Source: Thalassospira sp. (GTDB taxonomy: Bacteria; Pseudomonadota; Alphaproteobacteria; Rhodospirillales; Thalassospiraceae). Taken from it: DNA of 64,000 nucleotides. The number at the start of each line of letters is the position of its first letter. Position 1 is the stretch's first letter. The notes under the pieces were generated by a model. That model made no database searches. It saw only the letters and a list, made by a program, of their open reading frames with translations, and was not told where the DNA came from. Position numbers and translations under genes: made by a program. The stretch is from positions 1-64,000 of the forward strand of contig NZ_JAUYHK010000010.1 in assembly GCF_030690045.1 (NCBI RefSeq), read 5' to 3'. This document shows, in pieces, positions 7,473 to 16,386 of the stretch.

Positions 7473-7806
7473 AAGGCGGACCTTTGATTGATGGCGGCAA
7501 ACACATCAGGCAATGTTCCTGACGATCACCGGTTTGTGAGTCGTCAGCAGGCGATTTGCAATGGAATATTGGCGTTGTGGCATTGCGAAACGGTTTTGTA
7601 AATACCACGTGAAAATAACCGAAGCCCTTCCCCTGACACCTGGTTTCAGGAAGGGTTGCGGGAAAAAACCGGGCAATACCATCCTTGTGATGGACCCTTG
7701 CGACATATACACAAGTATTAATCGCCAATAACTGCAAAATTTCGCCCCGTCATTAACGGGCAGCCCGACATAGCACAAATTCATTTATGTATACTTAAGA
7801 ATATGC
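7473..7806. other. Intergenic region upstream of prkA, nothing coding seen
   Basis: This AT-richer stretch separates the divergent rhodanese and prkA genes. Minus-strand open frames up to about 90 codons exist but lack ribosome sites and are composed of unlikely residues. It should contain the rhodanese promoter, but I could not place one convincingly. Confidence 0.4.
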
Positions 7807-7878
7807 TCTGATTTTTATTTATGTTTTGTCACAGATGAACTTGTTGTTCATTATTGCCGTACATAAATAAAAATCAGA
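7807..7878. repeat. Perfect 18-bp inverted repeat enclosing a second palindrome
   Basis: TCTGATTTTTATTTATGT (7807-7824) is repeated exactly in inverse orientation at 7861-7878, with a 36-bp spacer. Inside the spacer ATGAAC (7835-7840) is inverted as GTTCAT (7846-7851). The structure ends 134 bp before the prkA start. It could be a dimeric-regulator operator with arms far apart, a cruciform, or a long leader hairpin. It is AT-rich and lacks a GC stem, so it is not a standard terminator. Confidence 0.7.
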
Positions 7879-8012
7879 ATGCCCCGACATGCTTGTCGGT
7901 AACAGGCAGGACAGGATCAAACAGCAGACCGGGACGAACCGCACAAAAAAACCCGTCAAGGGTGCCGGAACAAAGTTAACGCATGCGATAACGTTGGAAA
8001 GGAGACCGCGCC

Positions 8013-9959
8013 ATGGCTGAAGACAAGGACATCTTCGAGCTGTATGCGGAAGGATATGACGGAAAACGCGACACCGAACTGACCATCCGGGATTATCTCA
8101 ATCTGTGCCGGGACGATCCGGCGGCCTATGCCTCGGCCGCCGAACGCATGATCAAGGCCATCGGCACCCCGGAAATGATTGATACATCGACCGATCAGCG
8201 TCTAGGCCGTATCTTTTTAAACCGCACCATCAAACGATACCCCGCCTTTGCCGATTTTTACGGTATGGAAGAAACCGTCGAACGCATTGTCGGTTTTTTC
8301 AAATATGCGGCTCAGGGGCTGGAAGAACGCAAACAGGTTCTGTATTTGCTGGGCCCGGTCGGCGGCGGCAAAAGTTCATTGGCCGAACGGCTGAAAGAAC
8401 TGATGGAACATGAGCCAGTTTACGTGCTGAAAGCCGGGGATCAGTTAAGCCCGGTATTTGAAAGCCCGCTGGGCCTGTTTAACCCGGTGCGGATCGGGGA
8501 CGCCATCGAAGACAAATACGGCATTCCCAAACGCCGCCTGACCGGCCTGATGTCGCCATGGGCGGTCAAACGGCTGGATGAATTTGGCGGCGATCTGTCA
8601 CAATTTTCGGTCGTCAAAATGTTGCCCTCCCGCCTGCGGCAAATTGCCATCGCCAAAACCGAACCGGGCGATGAAAACAATCAGGATATTTCATCGCTGG
8701 TCGGCAAGGTCGATATCCGCAAACTGGAATATTTCAGCCAGAATGACACCGACGCCTATAGCTATTCCGGGGGGCTTAACCGCGCCAATCAAGGGCTGCT
8801 TGAATTTGTCGAAATGTTCAAGGCCCCGATCAAGATGCTGCATCCGCTTTTGACCGCGACCCAGGAAGGCAATTATATCGGCACCGAAAATCTGGGCGCG
8901 ATCCCGTTTCAGGGCATGATCCTTGCCCATTCCAACGAAGCCGAATGGCAGGCCTTCAAGGCCAACAAAAACAACGAAGCCTTTATCGACCGTATCAGCG
9001 TGATCAAGGTGCCCTATTGCCTGCGCGTATCCGAGGAAACCCTGATTTACGAAAAACTGATCACGGGTTCCGAACTGGAACAGGGGTCCTGCGCACCGGG
9101 CACCCTGAAAATGCTGGCGCAATTTTCGGTGCTGTCGCGCTTGCAGGAACATGAAAATTCCAATCTGTATTCCAAGATGCGCGTTTATGACGGCGAAACC
9201 CTCAAGGATGTCGATCCCAAAGCCAAATCGATGCAGGAATACAAGGATTCCGCCAGTGTCGATGAAGGCATGGACGGGATTTCCACCCGATTTGCGTTCA
9301 AGGTTCTGTCCGAAACCTTTAACCACGACACCCACGAAGTTGCCGCTGATCCGGTGCATCTGATGTATGTGCTCGAACAGGCAATCCGGCGCGAACAATA
9401 TCCCGAAGAACGCGAGAAGGAATATCTCGACTTCATCAAATCCGAACTGGCCCCGCGCTATGCCGAATTCATCGGGGCAGAAATCCAAAAGGCCTATCTC
9501 GAAAGCTATTCTGATTACGGTCAGAACCTGTTTGACCGTTATGTCTCCTATGCCGATGCATGGATCGAGGATCAGGATTTCAAGGACCCCGATACCGGCC
9601 AGATGCTGGACCGCAAGATTATTGATCAGGAACTATCCAAAATCGAAAAACCGGCCGGAATCGCCAATCCCAAGGATTTCCGCAACGAAGTCGTCAAATT
9701 TGCCCTGCGCACCCGTGCCAATAACAAGGGCAAGAACCCGGCCTGGACCTCTTATGAAAAACTGCGCGACGTTATTGAAAAACGCATGTTCAGTCAGGTT
9801 GAGGATTTACTGCCGGTGATTTCGTTCGGATCAAAAAAAGACAGCGACACCGAAAAGAAACACAACGAATTCGTCAAACGCATGATTGACCGCAAATACA
9901 CCGAACGTCAGACCCGCCGTCTGGTTGAATGGTATATGCGGGTGAACAAGGCCGGTTAA
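8013..9959 (+). CDS. prkA: PrkA family serine protein kinase
   Basis: PrkA proteins combine an AAA+ ATPase module with a C-terminal kinase-like domain and are produced in starvation and stress. The 648-residue product has the P-loop GPVGGGKSS near residue 113, the PrkA-specific YGGGL-type stretch (here YSYSGGLNRANQGLLEFVEM), and family length. A GGAAAGGAG ribosome site lies just before the ATG. It leads the conserved trio prkA-yeaH-spoVR. A strong terminator-like hairpin follows, so prkA may be transcribed in excess of the other two genes. Confidence 0.95.
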   Translation: MAEDKDIFELYAEGYDGKRDTELTIRDYLNLCRDDPAAYASAAERMIKAIGTPEMIDTSTDQRLGRIFLNRTIKRYPAFADFYGMEETVERIVGFFKYAAQGLEERKQVLYLLGPVGGGKSSLAERLKELMEHEPVYVLKAGDQLSPVFESPLGLFNPVRIGDAIEDKYGIPKRRLTGLMSPWAVKRLDEFGGDLSQFSVVKMLPSRLRQIAIAKTEPGDENNQDISSLVGKVDIRKLEYFSQNDTDAYSYSGGLNRANQGLLEFVEMFKAPIKMLHPLLTATQEGNYIGTENLGAIPFQGMILAHSNEAEWQAFKANKNNEAFIDRISVIKVPYCLRVSEETLIYEKLITGSELEQGSCAPGTLKMLAQFSVLSRLQEHENSNLYSKMRVYDGETLKDVDPKAKSMQEYKDSASVDEGMDGISTRFAFKVLSETFNHDTHEVAADPVHLMYVLEQAIRREQYPEEREKEYLDFIKSELAPRYAEFIGAEIQKAYLESYSDYGQNLFDRYVSYADAWIEDQDFKDPDTGQMLDRKIIDQELSKIEKPAGIANPKDFRNEVVKFALRTRANNKGKNPAWTSYEKLRDVIEKRMFSQVEDLLPVISFGSKKDSDTEKKHNEFVKRMIDRKYTERQTRRLVEWYMRVNKAG

Positions 9960-9977
9960 CCCTGCCGGGTCCCAGCC

Positions 9978-10032
9978 CCGCACCCGGCGGTTTGCCTCCC
10001 TTTCCCGCCGGGTGCGGCTTGTTTGTTTTTTC
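9978..10032 (+). terminator. Terminator-like hairpin between prkA and yeaH
   Basis: CCGCACCCGGCGG (9978-9990) pairs perfectly over 13 bp with CCGCCGGGTGCGG (10005-10017). A T-rich run (CTTGTTTGTTTTTT) follows. It lies inside the operon 45 bp before the yeaH start. It probably ends a fraction of prkA transcripts, or yeaH has its own promoter. Confidence 0.75.
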
Positions 10033-10076
10033 TCCCTCTTGCCGTCGTTGTGACGTATCAGGAAGGTTACGTGCCC

Positions 10077-11429
10077 ATGATTCACATCATCGACCGCCGC
10101 AAAAACCCAAAGGGCAAAAGCCTTGGCAACCGGCAGCGTTTCATGCGCCGGGCAAAGGAACAGATCAAGAAAGCCGTTGAGAATACCATCCGGCATCGCG
10201 GCATCACCGATGTCAGCAAGGGTGACCAGATCACCATCCCGCAAAAAAGCCTGCATGAACCGGGTTTCCATCACAGCCGCACCGGCGGCGAACGGCAATA
10301 TGTCCTGCCCGGCAACAAGGATTTCGTCCCCGGCGACCGCATCGCCCGCCCCGATGGTGGCAGCGGGTCCGGCGGATCAAATGCCAGCCCGGATGGCGAC
10401 GGCGAAGATGAATTTCAGTTCGCCCTGACCCGCGATGAATTTCTCGATCTGTTTTTTGAAGAGCTTGAACTGCCGGATTTGCTGAAAAAGACTCTGAAAC
10501 AAACCACCGCCTTTCGCCATGCCCGTGCGGGGTTTTCAACCGATGGATCGCCGTCCAATCTTAATCTGGTGCGCACCATGCGCCATTCGATGGCGCGGCG
10601 TATCGGCCTGCGCCGCCCCAAAACCGATCATGTCCGCGATCTGGAACATCAGCTTGCCGCCTTGCAGGCACTGGCCGATGCCACCCCGTCAGGCAAAATA
10701 CCCGTAAGTGACGAAGAAAAACGCCATGCCCTACTGGCTGAAATTGAGGATGCCAAACGCCGTATGCGGGCCATTCCGTTTATTGATCCGATCGACACCC
10801 GCTATAACCAGTTCCGCCAAATCCCCGATCCCAATACCCAGGCCGTGATGTTCTGCCTGATGGATGTGTCCGGATCAATGTCCGAACAAATGAAGGAACT
10901 GGCGAAACGGTTTTTCATGTTGCTACATCTGTTTTTGCATCGGCGTTATGATCATGTCGATGTGGTGTTTATCCGCCATACATCGCGGGCGTCCGAGGTG
11001 GACGAGGAAACCTTTTTCTATTCGCGCGAAACCGGCGGCACGATTGTCTCCACCGCCCTTGAAGAAATGAAAAAAGTGCTGGCGGACCGCTATCCGACCG
11101 ATCAGTGGAACATCTATGCCGCCCAGGCATCCGACGGCGACAATTATTCCAATGACGGCAACAAATGCGTCAGTCTGCTGACGGCCGACCTTTTGCCGAA
11201 ATGCCAGTATTACGCCTATATCGAAATCGTTGATGAGCGCGAAGCCGAGATTTTTTCATCCGCCGAAGGCAAATCGGCCCTGTGGAAATCCTATGTGCCG
11301 CTGACCCGCAGCCATCCGCATTTCGCCCTGAAACGGGTGGCACGGGCGGGCGATATTTTCCCGGTCTTCCGCGAACTGTTTGGTAAGGACCGCTCCAAAT
11401 CCGGCACAACCGCAGGAGCCCGGACATGA
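10077..11429 (+). CDS. yeaH: YeaH/YhbH family protein (DUF444, von Willebrand A-like)
   Basis: A conserved cytoplasmic protein of unknown biochemistry that acts with the PrkA kinase. The ATG at 10077 has GGAAGG ten bases upstream and begins MIHIIDRRKNPKGKSLGN, the usual N-terminus. That makes 450 residues; the frame's earlier ATG adds an unlikely hydrophobic tail. A MIDAS-like FCLMDVSGSMSEQMK motif lies near residue 260. Residues 95-120 are Gly/Asp-rich and probably disordered. Its stop overlaps the spoVR start (ATGA). Confidence 0.93.
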   Translation: MIHIIDRRKNPKGKSLGNRQRFMRRAKEQIKKAVENTIRHRGITDVSKGDQITIPQKSLHEPGFHHSRTGGERQYVLPGNKDFVPGDRIARPDGGSGSGGSNASPDGDGEDEFQFALTRDEFLDLFFEELELPDLLKKTLKQTTAFRHARAGFSTDGSPSNLNLVRTMRHSMARRIGLRRPKTDHVRDLEHQLAALQALADATPSGKIPVSDEEKRHALLAEIEDAKRRMRAIPFIDPIDTRYNQFRQIPDPNTQAVMFCLMDVSGSMSEQMKELAKRFFMLLHLFLHRRYDHVDVVFIRHTSRASEVDEETFFYSRETGGTIVSTALEEMKKVLADRYPTDQWNIYAAQASDGDNYSNDGNKCVSLLTADLLPKCQYYAYIEIVDEREAEIFSSAEGKSALWKSYVPLTRSHPHFALKRVARAGDIFPVFRELFGKDRSKSGTTAGART

Positions 11430-12994
11430 GCAAAAAAAACCAAAACCCCGCCCTGTTGTTCGAGGGTTCAGACTGGGATTTCGACATTCTCAAAAGCACC
11501 TATGACGCCATCGAGGATATCGCGCTGAATGAACTGAAACTCGATGTCTACGCCAATCAGGTCGAGGTGATTACATCCGAACAGATGCTGGATGCCTATT
11601 CTTCCATCGGTATGCCGTTGATGTATCATCACTGGTCGTTTGGCAAACGCTTTGTGCGTGATGACGTGATGTATCGCAAGGGATATCAGGGCCTTGCCTA
11701 CGAAATTGTCATCAATTCCAACCCGTGTATTTCCTATATCATGGAAGAAAATGGCATGGTGATGCAGGCGCTGGTGATGGCGCATGCGGCCTTTGGTCAT
11801 AACCACTTTTTCAAGAACAATTACCTGTTCAAACAATGGACCGATGCCGAAGGCATTCTAGATTATCTGCAATTTGCCAAACGCTATATCGCGCAATGCG
11901 AGGATCGCTTTGGCTTTGACGCCGTTGAACGGATCATTGACGCTGCCCATGCCCTGATGGATCAGGGAGTCAACCGCTATTCCCACCCCGAAAAACCCGA
12001 CTGGCAACAGGAAGCCCAACGCGACCGAGACCGCGCACGCTACGAGGATGAAACCTATAACGATTTGTGGCGCACCCTGCCGCAGGCCGGAACAGATGCC
12101 GAGGATGCCGACGAAACCCGCCGCCGCCTGCGTGCCGAAGAACGCCGGGCCAAACTTGGCCTGCCCGAGGAAAACCTTCTGTATTTTCTGGAAAAAAACG
12201 CCCCGGGCCTTGGCAACTGGGAACGTGAAATAGTGCGGATCGTGCGCAATATCGGGCAATATTTCTATCCGCAAAAACAAACCAAGGTGATGAATGAAGG
12301 TTGTGCCTGTTATGTGCATTACCACATCATGAATGCGCTTTATGATCGTGGCCAGATTACCGAGGGCGCGATGATGGAATTCATCGATTATCATTCCCGA
12401 GTGGTGTTTCAGGCCGACTTTGACGACCGGCGCTATTCCGGGTTCAACCCCTATGCCCTTGGCTTTGCCATGATGCAGGATATCCACCGCATCTGTGTTG
12501 ATCCCACTGACGAAGACCGACACTGGTTCCCCGATATGGCGGGCAATAACCGACCCTATGACACCCTGAAAGACGCCTGGGCACATTACCGCGATGAAAG
12601 TTTCATCCTGCAATATCTGTCACCCAAACTGATGCGTGACATGAAAATGTTCATGATCGACGATGCGGCATCATCTCCTCATCTGGAGGTCGCCGCCATC
12701 CATGACGACGCCGGATACCGCAAGGTCCGCCGCACCTTGGCGCGGATGCACGATATTTCTGTGCGCGAACCCGATTTGCAGGTGGTCGATGTCGATCTGA
12801 ATGGCAACCGCCAATTGATCATTCAGCACACCCAGCATGACGGCATCCGGTTGGAAAAATCCGAAGCCGAAATGACATTGGGCTATATCGGGCGGCTATG
12901 GGGATACGGCGTCACGCTTCAGGCTGTGGACAATGAAAGTGGCGAAATCCTGCATGAAATGCACTACCAGCCTGATGACAGTCAGGTCGCCTGA
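11426..12994 (+). CDS. spoVR: SpoVR family protein (YcgB-like)
   Basis: The third member of the prkA-yeaH-spoVR trio, 522 residues, full length for the family. Characteristic stretches are WDFDILKSTYDAIEDIA near the N-terminus and HAAFGHNHFFKNNYLFKQW. MNEGCACYVHYHIMNALYDR sits where other members have an NEGWA-HY block, and NPYALGFAMMQDI follows. It is soluble with no membrane segment. In Bacillus the homologue affects spore cortex formation; in Gram-negatives the molecular role is unknown. Translation is coupled to yeaH by a four-base overlap. Confidence 0.94.
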   Translation: MSKKNQNPALLFEGSDWDFDILKSTYDAIEDIALNELKLDVYANQVEVITSEQMLDAYSSIGMPLMYHHWSFGKRFVRDDVMYRKGYQGLAYEIVINSNPCISYIMEENGMVMQALVMAHAAFGHNHFFKNNYLFKQWTDAEGILDYLQFAKRYIAQCEDRFGFDAVERIIDAAHALMDQGVNRYSHPEKPDWQQEAQRDRDRARYEDETYNDLWRTLPQAGTDAEDADETRRRLRAEERRAKLGLPEENLLYFLEKNAPGLGNWEREIVRIVRNIGQYFYPQKQTKVMNEGCACYVHYHIMNALYDRGQITEGAMMEFIDYHSRVVFQADFDDRRYSGFNPYALGFAMMQDIHRICVDPTDEDRHWFPDMAGNNRPYDTLKDAWAHYRDESFILQYLSPKLMRDMKMFMIDDAASSPHLEVAAIHDDAGYRKVRRTLARMHDISVREPDLQVVDVDLNGNRQLIIQHTQHDGIRLEKSEAEMTLGYIGRLWGYGVTLQAVDNESGEILHEMHYQPDDSQVA

Positions 12995-13036
12995 AACAAC
13001 AAAACTTCAAAAGATGTTTTTTCGTTTCGCAGGCGG

Positions 13037-13080
13037 AAATTCCTTATCAGGATACTTTGAAAGTCCTTGATAAGGAATTT
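13037..13080. terminator. Hairpin between convergent spoVR and chrA
   Basis: AAATTCCTTATCAGGA (13037-13052) and TCCTTGATAAGGAATTT (13064-13080) pair with a single bulged base. The stem is long and palindromic and lies midway between two convergent genes, so it plausibly ends transcription from both sides. T tracts are short. Confidence 0.6.
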
Positions 13081-13095
13081 TACCACCAAAACCTG

Positions 13096-14499
13096 TCACG
13101 TTGTGATCAAACCGGCCAAATCCAGACCAATGCCAGCAAGGGCCGCGCACAGGATCAGGGTCATCAATCCCAGACCAAACCGGAAAACCGCAACAAGGGC
13201 AGCAATGGACAGGATGGCTGCCATCACATCAATGCTGCCTGGATCGGGGATTGACAGTTTCAGACCGAAACCGGTGATCGTCTGCACATCGCGGAACACC
13301 ACATGGATGGCAAACCACACCGCCAGATTAAAAATCACCCCAACCACCGCTGCCGTAATCGCCGTTAGCGCCGATGACAGCGCCCGGTTATGGCGCAGAC
13401 GTTCGATATAGGGCGCACCGACAAATATCCATAAAAAGCACGGCACGAACGTTACCCAGATCGTCAGGAGTGCGCCCAGCGTTCCGGCCAAAAGCGGCGG
13501 CATCATTCCCGGATCGCGAAACGCCCCCATGAAACCGACAAATTGCGTCACCAGAATCAATGGTCCCGGCGTGGTTTCGGCCATGCCCAGCCCGTCCAGC
13601 ATCTCGCCGGGACGCAGCCAGCCAAAATTTTCCACCGCCGCCTGCGCCACATAGGCCAGAACCGCATAGGCCCCGCCAAAGGTCACCACCGCCATCTGGC
13701 TGAAAAACACCGCGATATCAGCAAAAACATTGCCGCGCCCCAAAACCGCGACCAAAGCCACAACAGGTAACAGCCACACCACCAGCAATATCGCCGATAG
13801 CAGCAAGGATCGCCGTGTGTCGCCCTGAACCCGGTCCGGCGTTTCGGTGCCCAGCAGGGTATCGGCATCATCGATCCTGACCGCACCGCCCGGCGTGTGT
13901 CCGCCGCCTGTTTGAAATTCGCGCACCCCGGCCCGTCCGGCGAAAAACCCGGTCAGTCCGGCGGCGATAATGATCAGGGGGAACGGCACGGCAAAAAAGA
14001 AAATCGCGACAAAGGACCCAGCGGCCAGCGTGATCAGGGCAGCGTTCTTCAATGCCTTTTTGCCAATCCGCACCAGCGCCTGAAGCACAATCGCCAGCAC
14101 GGCGGCCTTCAACCCGAAAAACAGTCCGGCAATGACGCTGACCTCGCCATACAAGGCATAAATCCAACTGAGAAGCAGGATAACAACCGCACCGGGCACA
14201 ATAAACAGGATACCGGCCATCAGGCCGCCCCATGTCCGATGCATCAGCCAACCGACATAAACTGCAAGCTGTTGCGCCTCGGGCCCCGGCAACAACATGC
14301 AGAAATTCAGAGCATGCAGAAACCGCGCCTCGCCCAGCCAACGTTTTTCCTCGACCAGAATGCGGTGCATCAGGGCAATCTGTCCGGCAGGCCCACCGAA
14401 ACTCAGCACGGCAATCCGCGCCCAGACCATAAAGGCCTCGCGATATCCCGGCCACGGGCGGCCATCGGCCCCGGTTGTCTGCATATTATCAGTCGTCAT
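13096..14499 (-). CDS. chrA: Chromate transporter, ChrA type, two CHR domains
   Basis: Inner-membrane exporter of chromate with two homologous halves. The first CHR domain carries FGGPAGQIALMHR and LPGPEAQQLAVYVGWL. The second carries FGGAYAVLAYVAQAAV and ETTPGPLILVTQFVGFMGA. Both PGP motifs needed for transport are intact, and about ten spans are seen. I place the start at ATG 14499 (467 residues), preceded by AGGGAA. An ATG ten codons upstream is possible. No chrB or other resistance gene adjoins, so the real substrate could be another oxyanion. It is divergent from znuA. Confidence 0.9.
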   Translation of the reverse strand: MTTDNMQTTGADGRPWPGYREAFMVWARIAVLSFGGPAGQIALMHRILVEEKRWLGEARFLHALNFCMLLPGPEAQQLAVYVGWLMHRTWGGLMAGILFIVPGAVVILLLSWIYALYGEVSVIAGLFFGLKAAVLAIVLQALVRIGKKALKNAALITLAAGSFVAIFFFAVPFPLIIIAAGLTGFFAGRAGVREFQTGGGHTPGGAVRIDDADTLLGTETPDRVQGDTRRSLLLSAILLVVWLLPVVALVAVLGRGNVFADIAVFFSQMAVVTFGGAYAVLAYVAQAAVENFGWLRPGEMLDGLGMAETTPGPLILVTQFVGFMGAFRDPGMMPPLLAGTLGALLTIWVTFVPCFLWIFVGAPYIERLRHNRALSSALTAITAAVVGVIFNLAVWFAIHVVFRDVQTITGFGLKLSIPDPGSIDVMAAILSIAALVAVFRFGLGLMTLILCAALAGIGLDLAGLITT

Positions 14500-14618
14500 C
14501 CCGGTTCCCTGCCCTGTCGTTACAATCATTCCAGCATGTGCGCGGGCATAGTGTCGCGAGGGCGCTAATTAATCCAGCCCCCAAAAAGCACTTGACGCCC
14601 CAAACTGGCAGTTTTTGT

Positions 14619-14647
14619 TTGACAAACCGAAACGTTATAACATAACG
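14619..14647 (+). promoter_or_regulatory. Zur-type operator on the znuA promoter
   Basis: CGTTAT-AAC-ATAACG (14633-14647) is a perfect palindrome with a 3-bp centre, close to the alphaproteobacterial Zur box (GTTATAnnATAAC type). It covers the -10 CATAAC (14641-14646), 16 bp from a perfect -35 TTGACA (14619-14624). This predicts repression of znuA when zinc is sufficient. Confidence 0.75.
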
Positions 14648-14689
14648 ATATCTTCAAATATCCCTCCAGCCACAAACGGATTTGCCGTC

Positions 14690-15772
14690 ATGTCGAAATA
14701 CGCCTTGCCGATCCTACGCACACTTGCAATCACCACGGCCCTTGCATGCAGCACCAGCCTGGGTGCCAGCATCGCACAGGCGGACCAAGCCCCGAATGTT
14801 GTGGTCACGATCAAACCGGTGCATTCCCTTGCCAGTGCAATCATGGAAGGTGTCGGCGAGCCGGTATTGCTGCTGGACGGGGCAGCATCGCCGCACAGTT
14901 ATTCCCTGCGCCCCAGCGAAGCCCGGTCGCTTAATGAGGCCAATCTGGTGATTTATGTCGCCGACAATCTGGAAAGTTTTCTGGAAAAGCCGTTACAATC
15001 GCTGGCAGGCAAGGCCCATCAGCTTGAACTGATTGACGTGCCGGGCATGCATGTCTTGCCGGTCCGCGCCGGTGGCGCATGGGAAACGCACAGCCATGGC
15101 GACGATGATCACGATCATGAACATGGTGATCATGCGGAGCATGAGCATGACGATCATCATGGCGAAGAAGATCATGACCATGAGGGTCACGACCACGAAG
15201 AACATTCGGAACACGACCACGACCATGACGAACATGATCATGACCATGCGGACCAAAACGACCCGCATCTGTGGCTGGACATCCATAATGGCGAAACCAT
15301 TGCCCGTGCCATTGCTGCCGAACTGACCGAAATCGACGCGGCCCATGCCGCGCAATACGAGGCCAATCTGCAAGCCTTGCTGGCAAAGCTCGAAACCCTT
15401 GAGGGTGATCTTCAAAAGCGCCTTGATTCTGTCAAAGATCTGCCGTTTGTTGTATTCCATGATGCCTATCAATATCTGGAACACGGTTTTGACCTGACGG
15501 CTGTCGGGTCGATCACTGTGTCGCCGGAACAGACACCCGGGGTGCAACGCCTGCATGAGATTGAAGACAAAATCAAAAGCACTGGCGCACAATGCGTTTT
15601 TGCCGAACCGCAATTCCGCCCGGCGATTGTTGACGCCGTTGTTGCCGATACCGGCGCACGCAGCGGCATTCTTGACCCGCTGGGGGCCAATATTCCTGCC
15701 GGACCGGATGCCTATGGCGCCATTCTGTCGCAAAATGTTGAAGCGCTGGTCGGCTGCCTTAGCGGATCATAA
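14690..15772 (+). CDS. znuA: Periplasmic zinc-binding protein ZnuA
   Basis: Receptor for high-affinity zinc uptake. From ATG 14690 it has 360 residues with a signal peptide (cleavage after SIAQA). The ligand His of VVVTIKPVHSLAS, the His of VVFHDAYQYLEHGF and the Asp of GILDPLGAN are present. Residues about 135-190 form the His/Asp/Glu-rich loop typical of ZnuA, which is unusually long here. A Zur box covers its promoter. The following genes are a DUF1007 protein and a NicO permease, not znuC and znuB, which are absent from the window. The start upstream at 14615 would lie inside the promoter and is rejected. Confidence 0.93.
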   Translation: MSKYALPILRTLAITTALACSTSLGASIAQADQAPNVVVTIKPVHSLASAIMEGVGEPVLLLDGAASPHSYSLRPSEARSLNEANLVIYVADNLESFLEKPLQSLAGKAHQLELIDVPGMHVLPVRAGGAWETHSHGDDDHDHEHGDHAEHEHDDHHGEEDHDHEGHDHEEHSEHDHDHDEHDHDHADQNDPHLWLDIHNGETIARAIAAELTEIDAAHAAQYEANLQALLAKLETLEGDLQKRLDSVKDLPFVVFHDAYQYLEHGFDLTAVGSITVSPEQTPGVQRLHEIEDKIKSTGAQCVFAEPQFRPAIVDAVVADTGARSGILDPLGANIPAGPDAYGAILSQNVEALVGCLSGS

Positions 15773-16385
15773 AGTCACAATCATTTCTGGCCGGGCTGCA
15801 TTGGCAATTCTGGCAATCTTTGCTGTGTCCGGGCCATTTTCGCGCCCGGCACAGGCGCATCCGCATGTCTGGATCGATGTCGATGCGACGATGATGATGG
15901 AAAACGACGAAATCACCGGCATTGCCGTCACATGGTTGTTTGACGATCTGTTCAGCATGACCCTGATTGATGAATTTGATCAAAATCACGACCGCCGGTT
16001 TTTTGACGCCGAAAACGACGCCGTGCGCGACAATGCCTTTATCGCCCTGAACGATGTCGGCTATCTGACCTATCTGCGGCAGAATGAAAATCTGGTCGAT
16101 TATGGCGATGTGCGCGATTTCAAGGCCGACATTACCGATGACAACCGGGTGCGCTATGATTTTGTCCTGCCGCTCAAAACCCCGCTTGACCCGGTACGTG
16201 ATGCCGTCAGTCTTTCGGTTTATGATGCCGAATTTTATATTGATGTCGCCTTTGCCGAAATGGATCCGATCACCTTTACCGGCAACCGGCAAATCCAGTG
16301 CCATTACAAGATGGGCGAAGATGAAAAAAACCGCATCTATTTTGATCTGGTTGCGCCATTGCGCGCCGATTTTATCTGTCAATAG
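15735..16385 (+). CDS. DUF1007 family periplasmic protein
   Basis: An exported protein of unknown function that co-occurs with NicO-type metal permeases (COG3683 with COG2215). The ATG at 15735 overlaps the end of znuA by 38 bases and gives 216 residues. A hydrophobic segment AALAILAIFAVSG leads to cleavage after RPAQA, so the mature protein starts HPHVWID, the usual DUF1007 N-terminus with two His. No good ribosome site is visible, so translation is probably coupled to znuA. Its place after a Zur-boxed znuA suggests a role in zinc delivery. Confidence 0.8.
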   Translation: MLKRWSAALADHKVTIISGRAALAILAIFAVSGPFSRPAQAHPHVWIDVDATMMMENDEITGIAVTWLFDDLFSMTLIDEFDQNHDRRFFDAENDAVRDNAFIALNDVGYLTYLRQNENLVDYGDVRDFKADITDDNRVRYDFVLPLKTPLDPVRDAVSLSVYDAEFYIDVAFAEMDPITFTGNRQIQCHYKMGEDEKNRIYFDLVAPLRADFICQ

Positions 16386-16386
16386 G

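Noticed and set aside
7506..7784. Minus-strand frames of 92-93 codons between the rhodanese and prkA genes
   Set aside because: No ribosome site, odd residue composition and mutual overlap. Treated as non-coding.
7966..7994. EcfG-type general-stress promoter GGAAC...CGTT before prkA
   Set aside because: The spacing is 20 bp, outside the usual 15-19, and the implied start leaves almost no leader.
15033..15326. Met/Thr-rich frame inside znuA
   Set aside because: An out-of-frame reading of the His/Asp repeat of ZnuA, not a gene.
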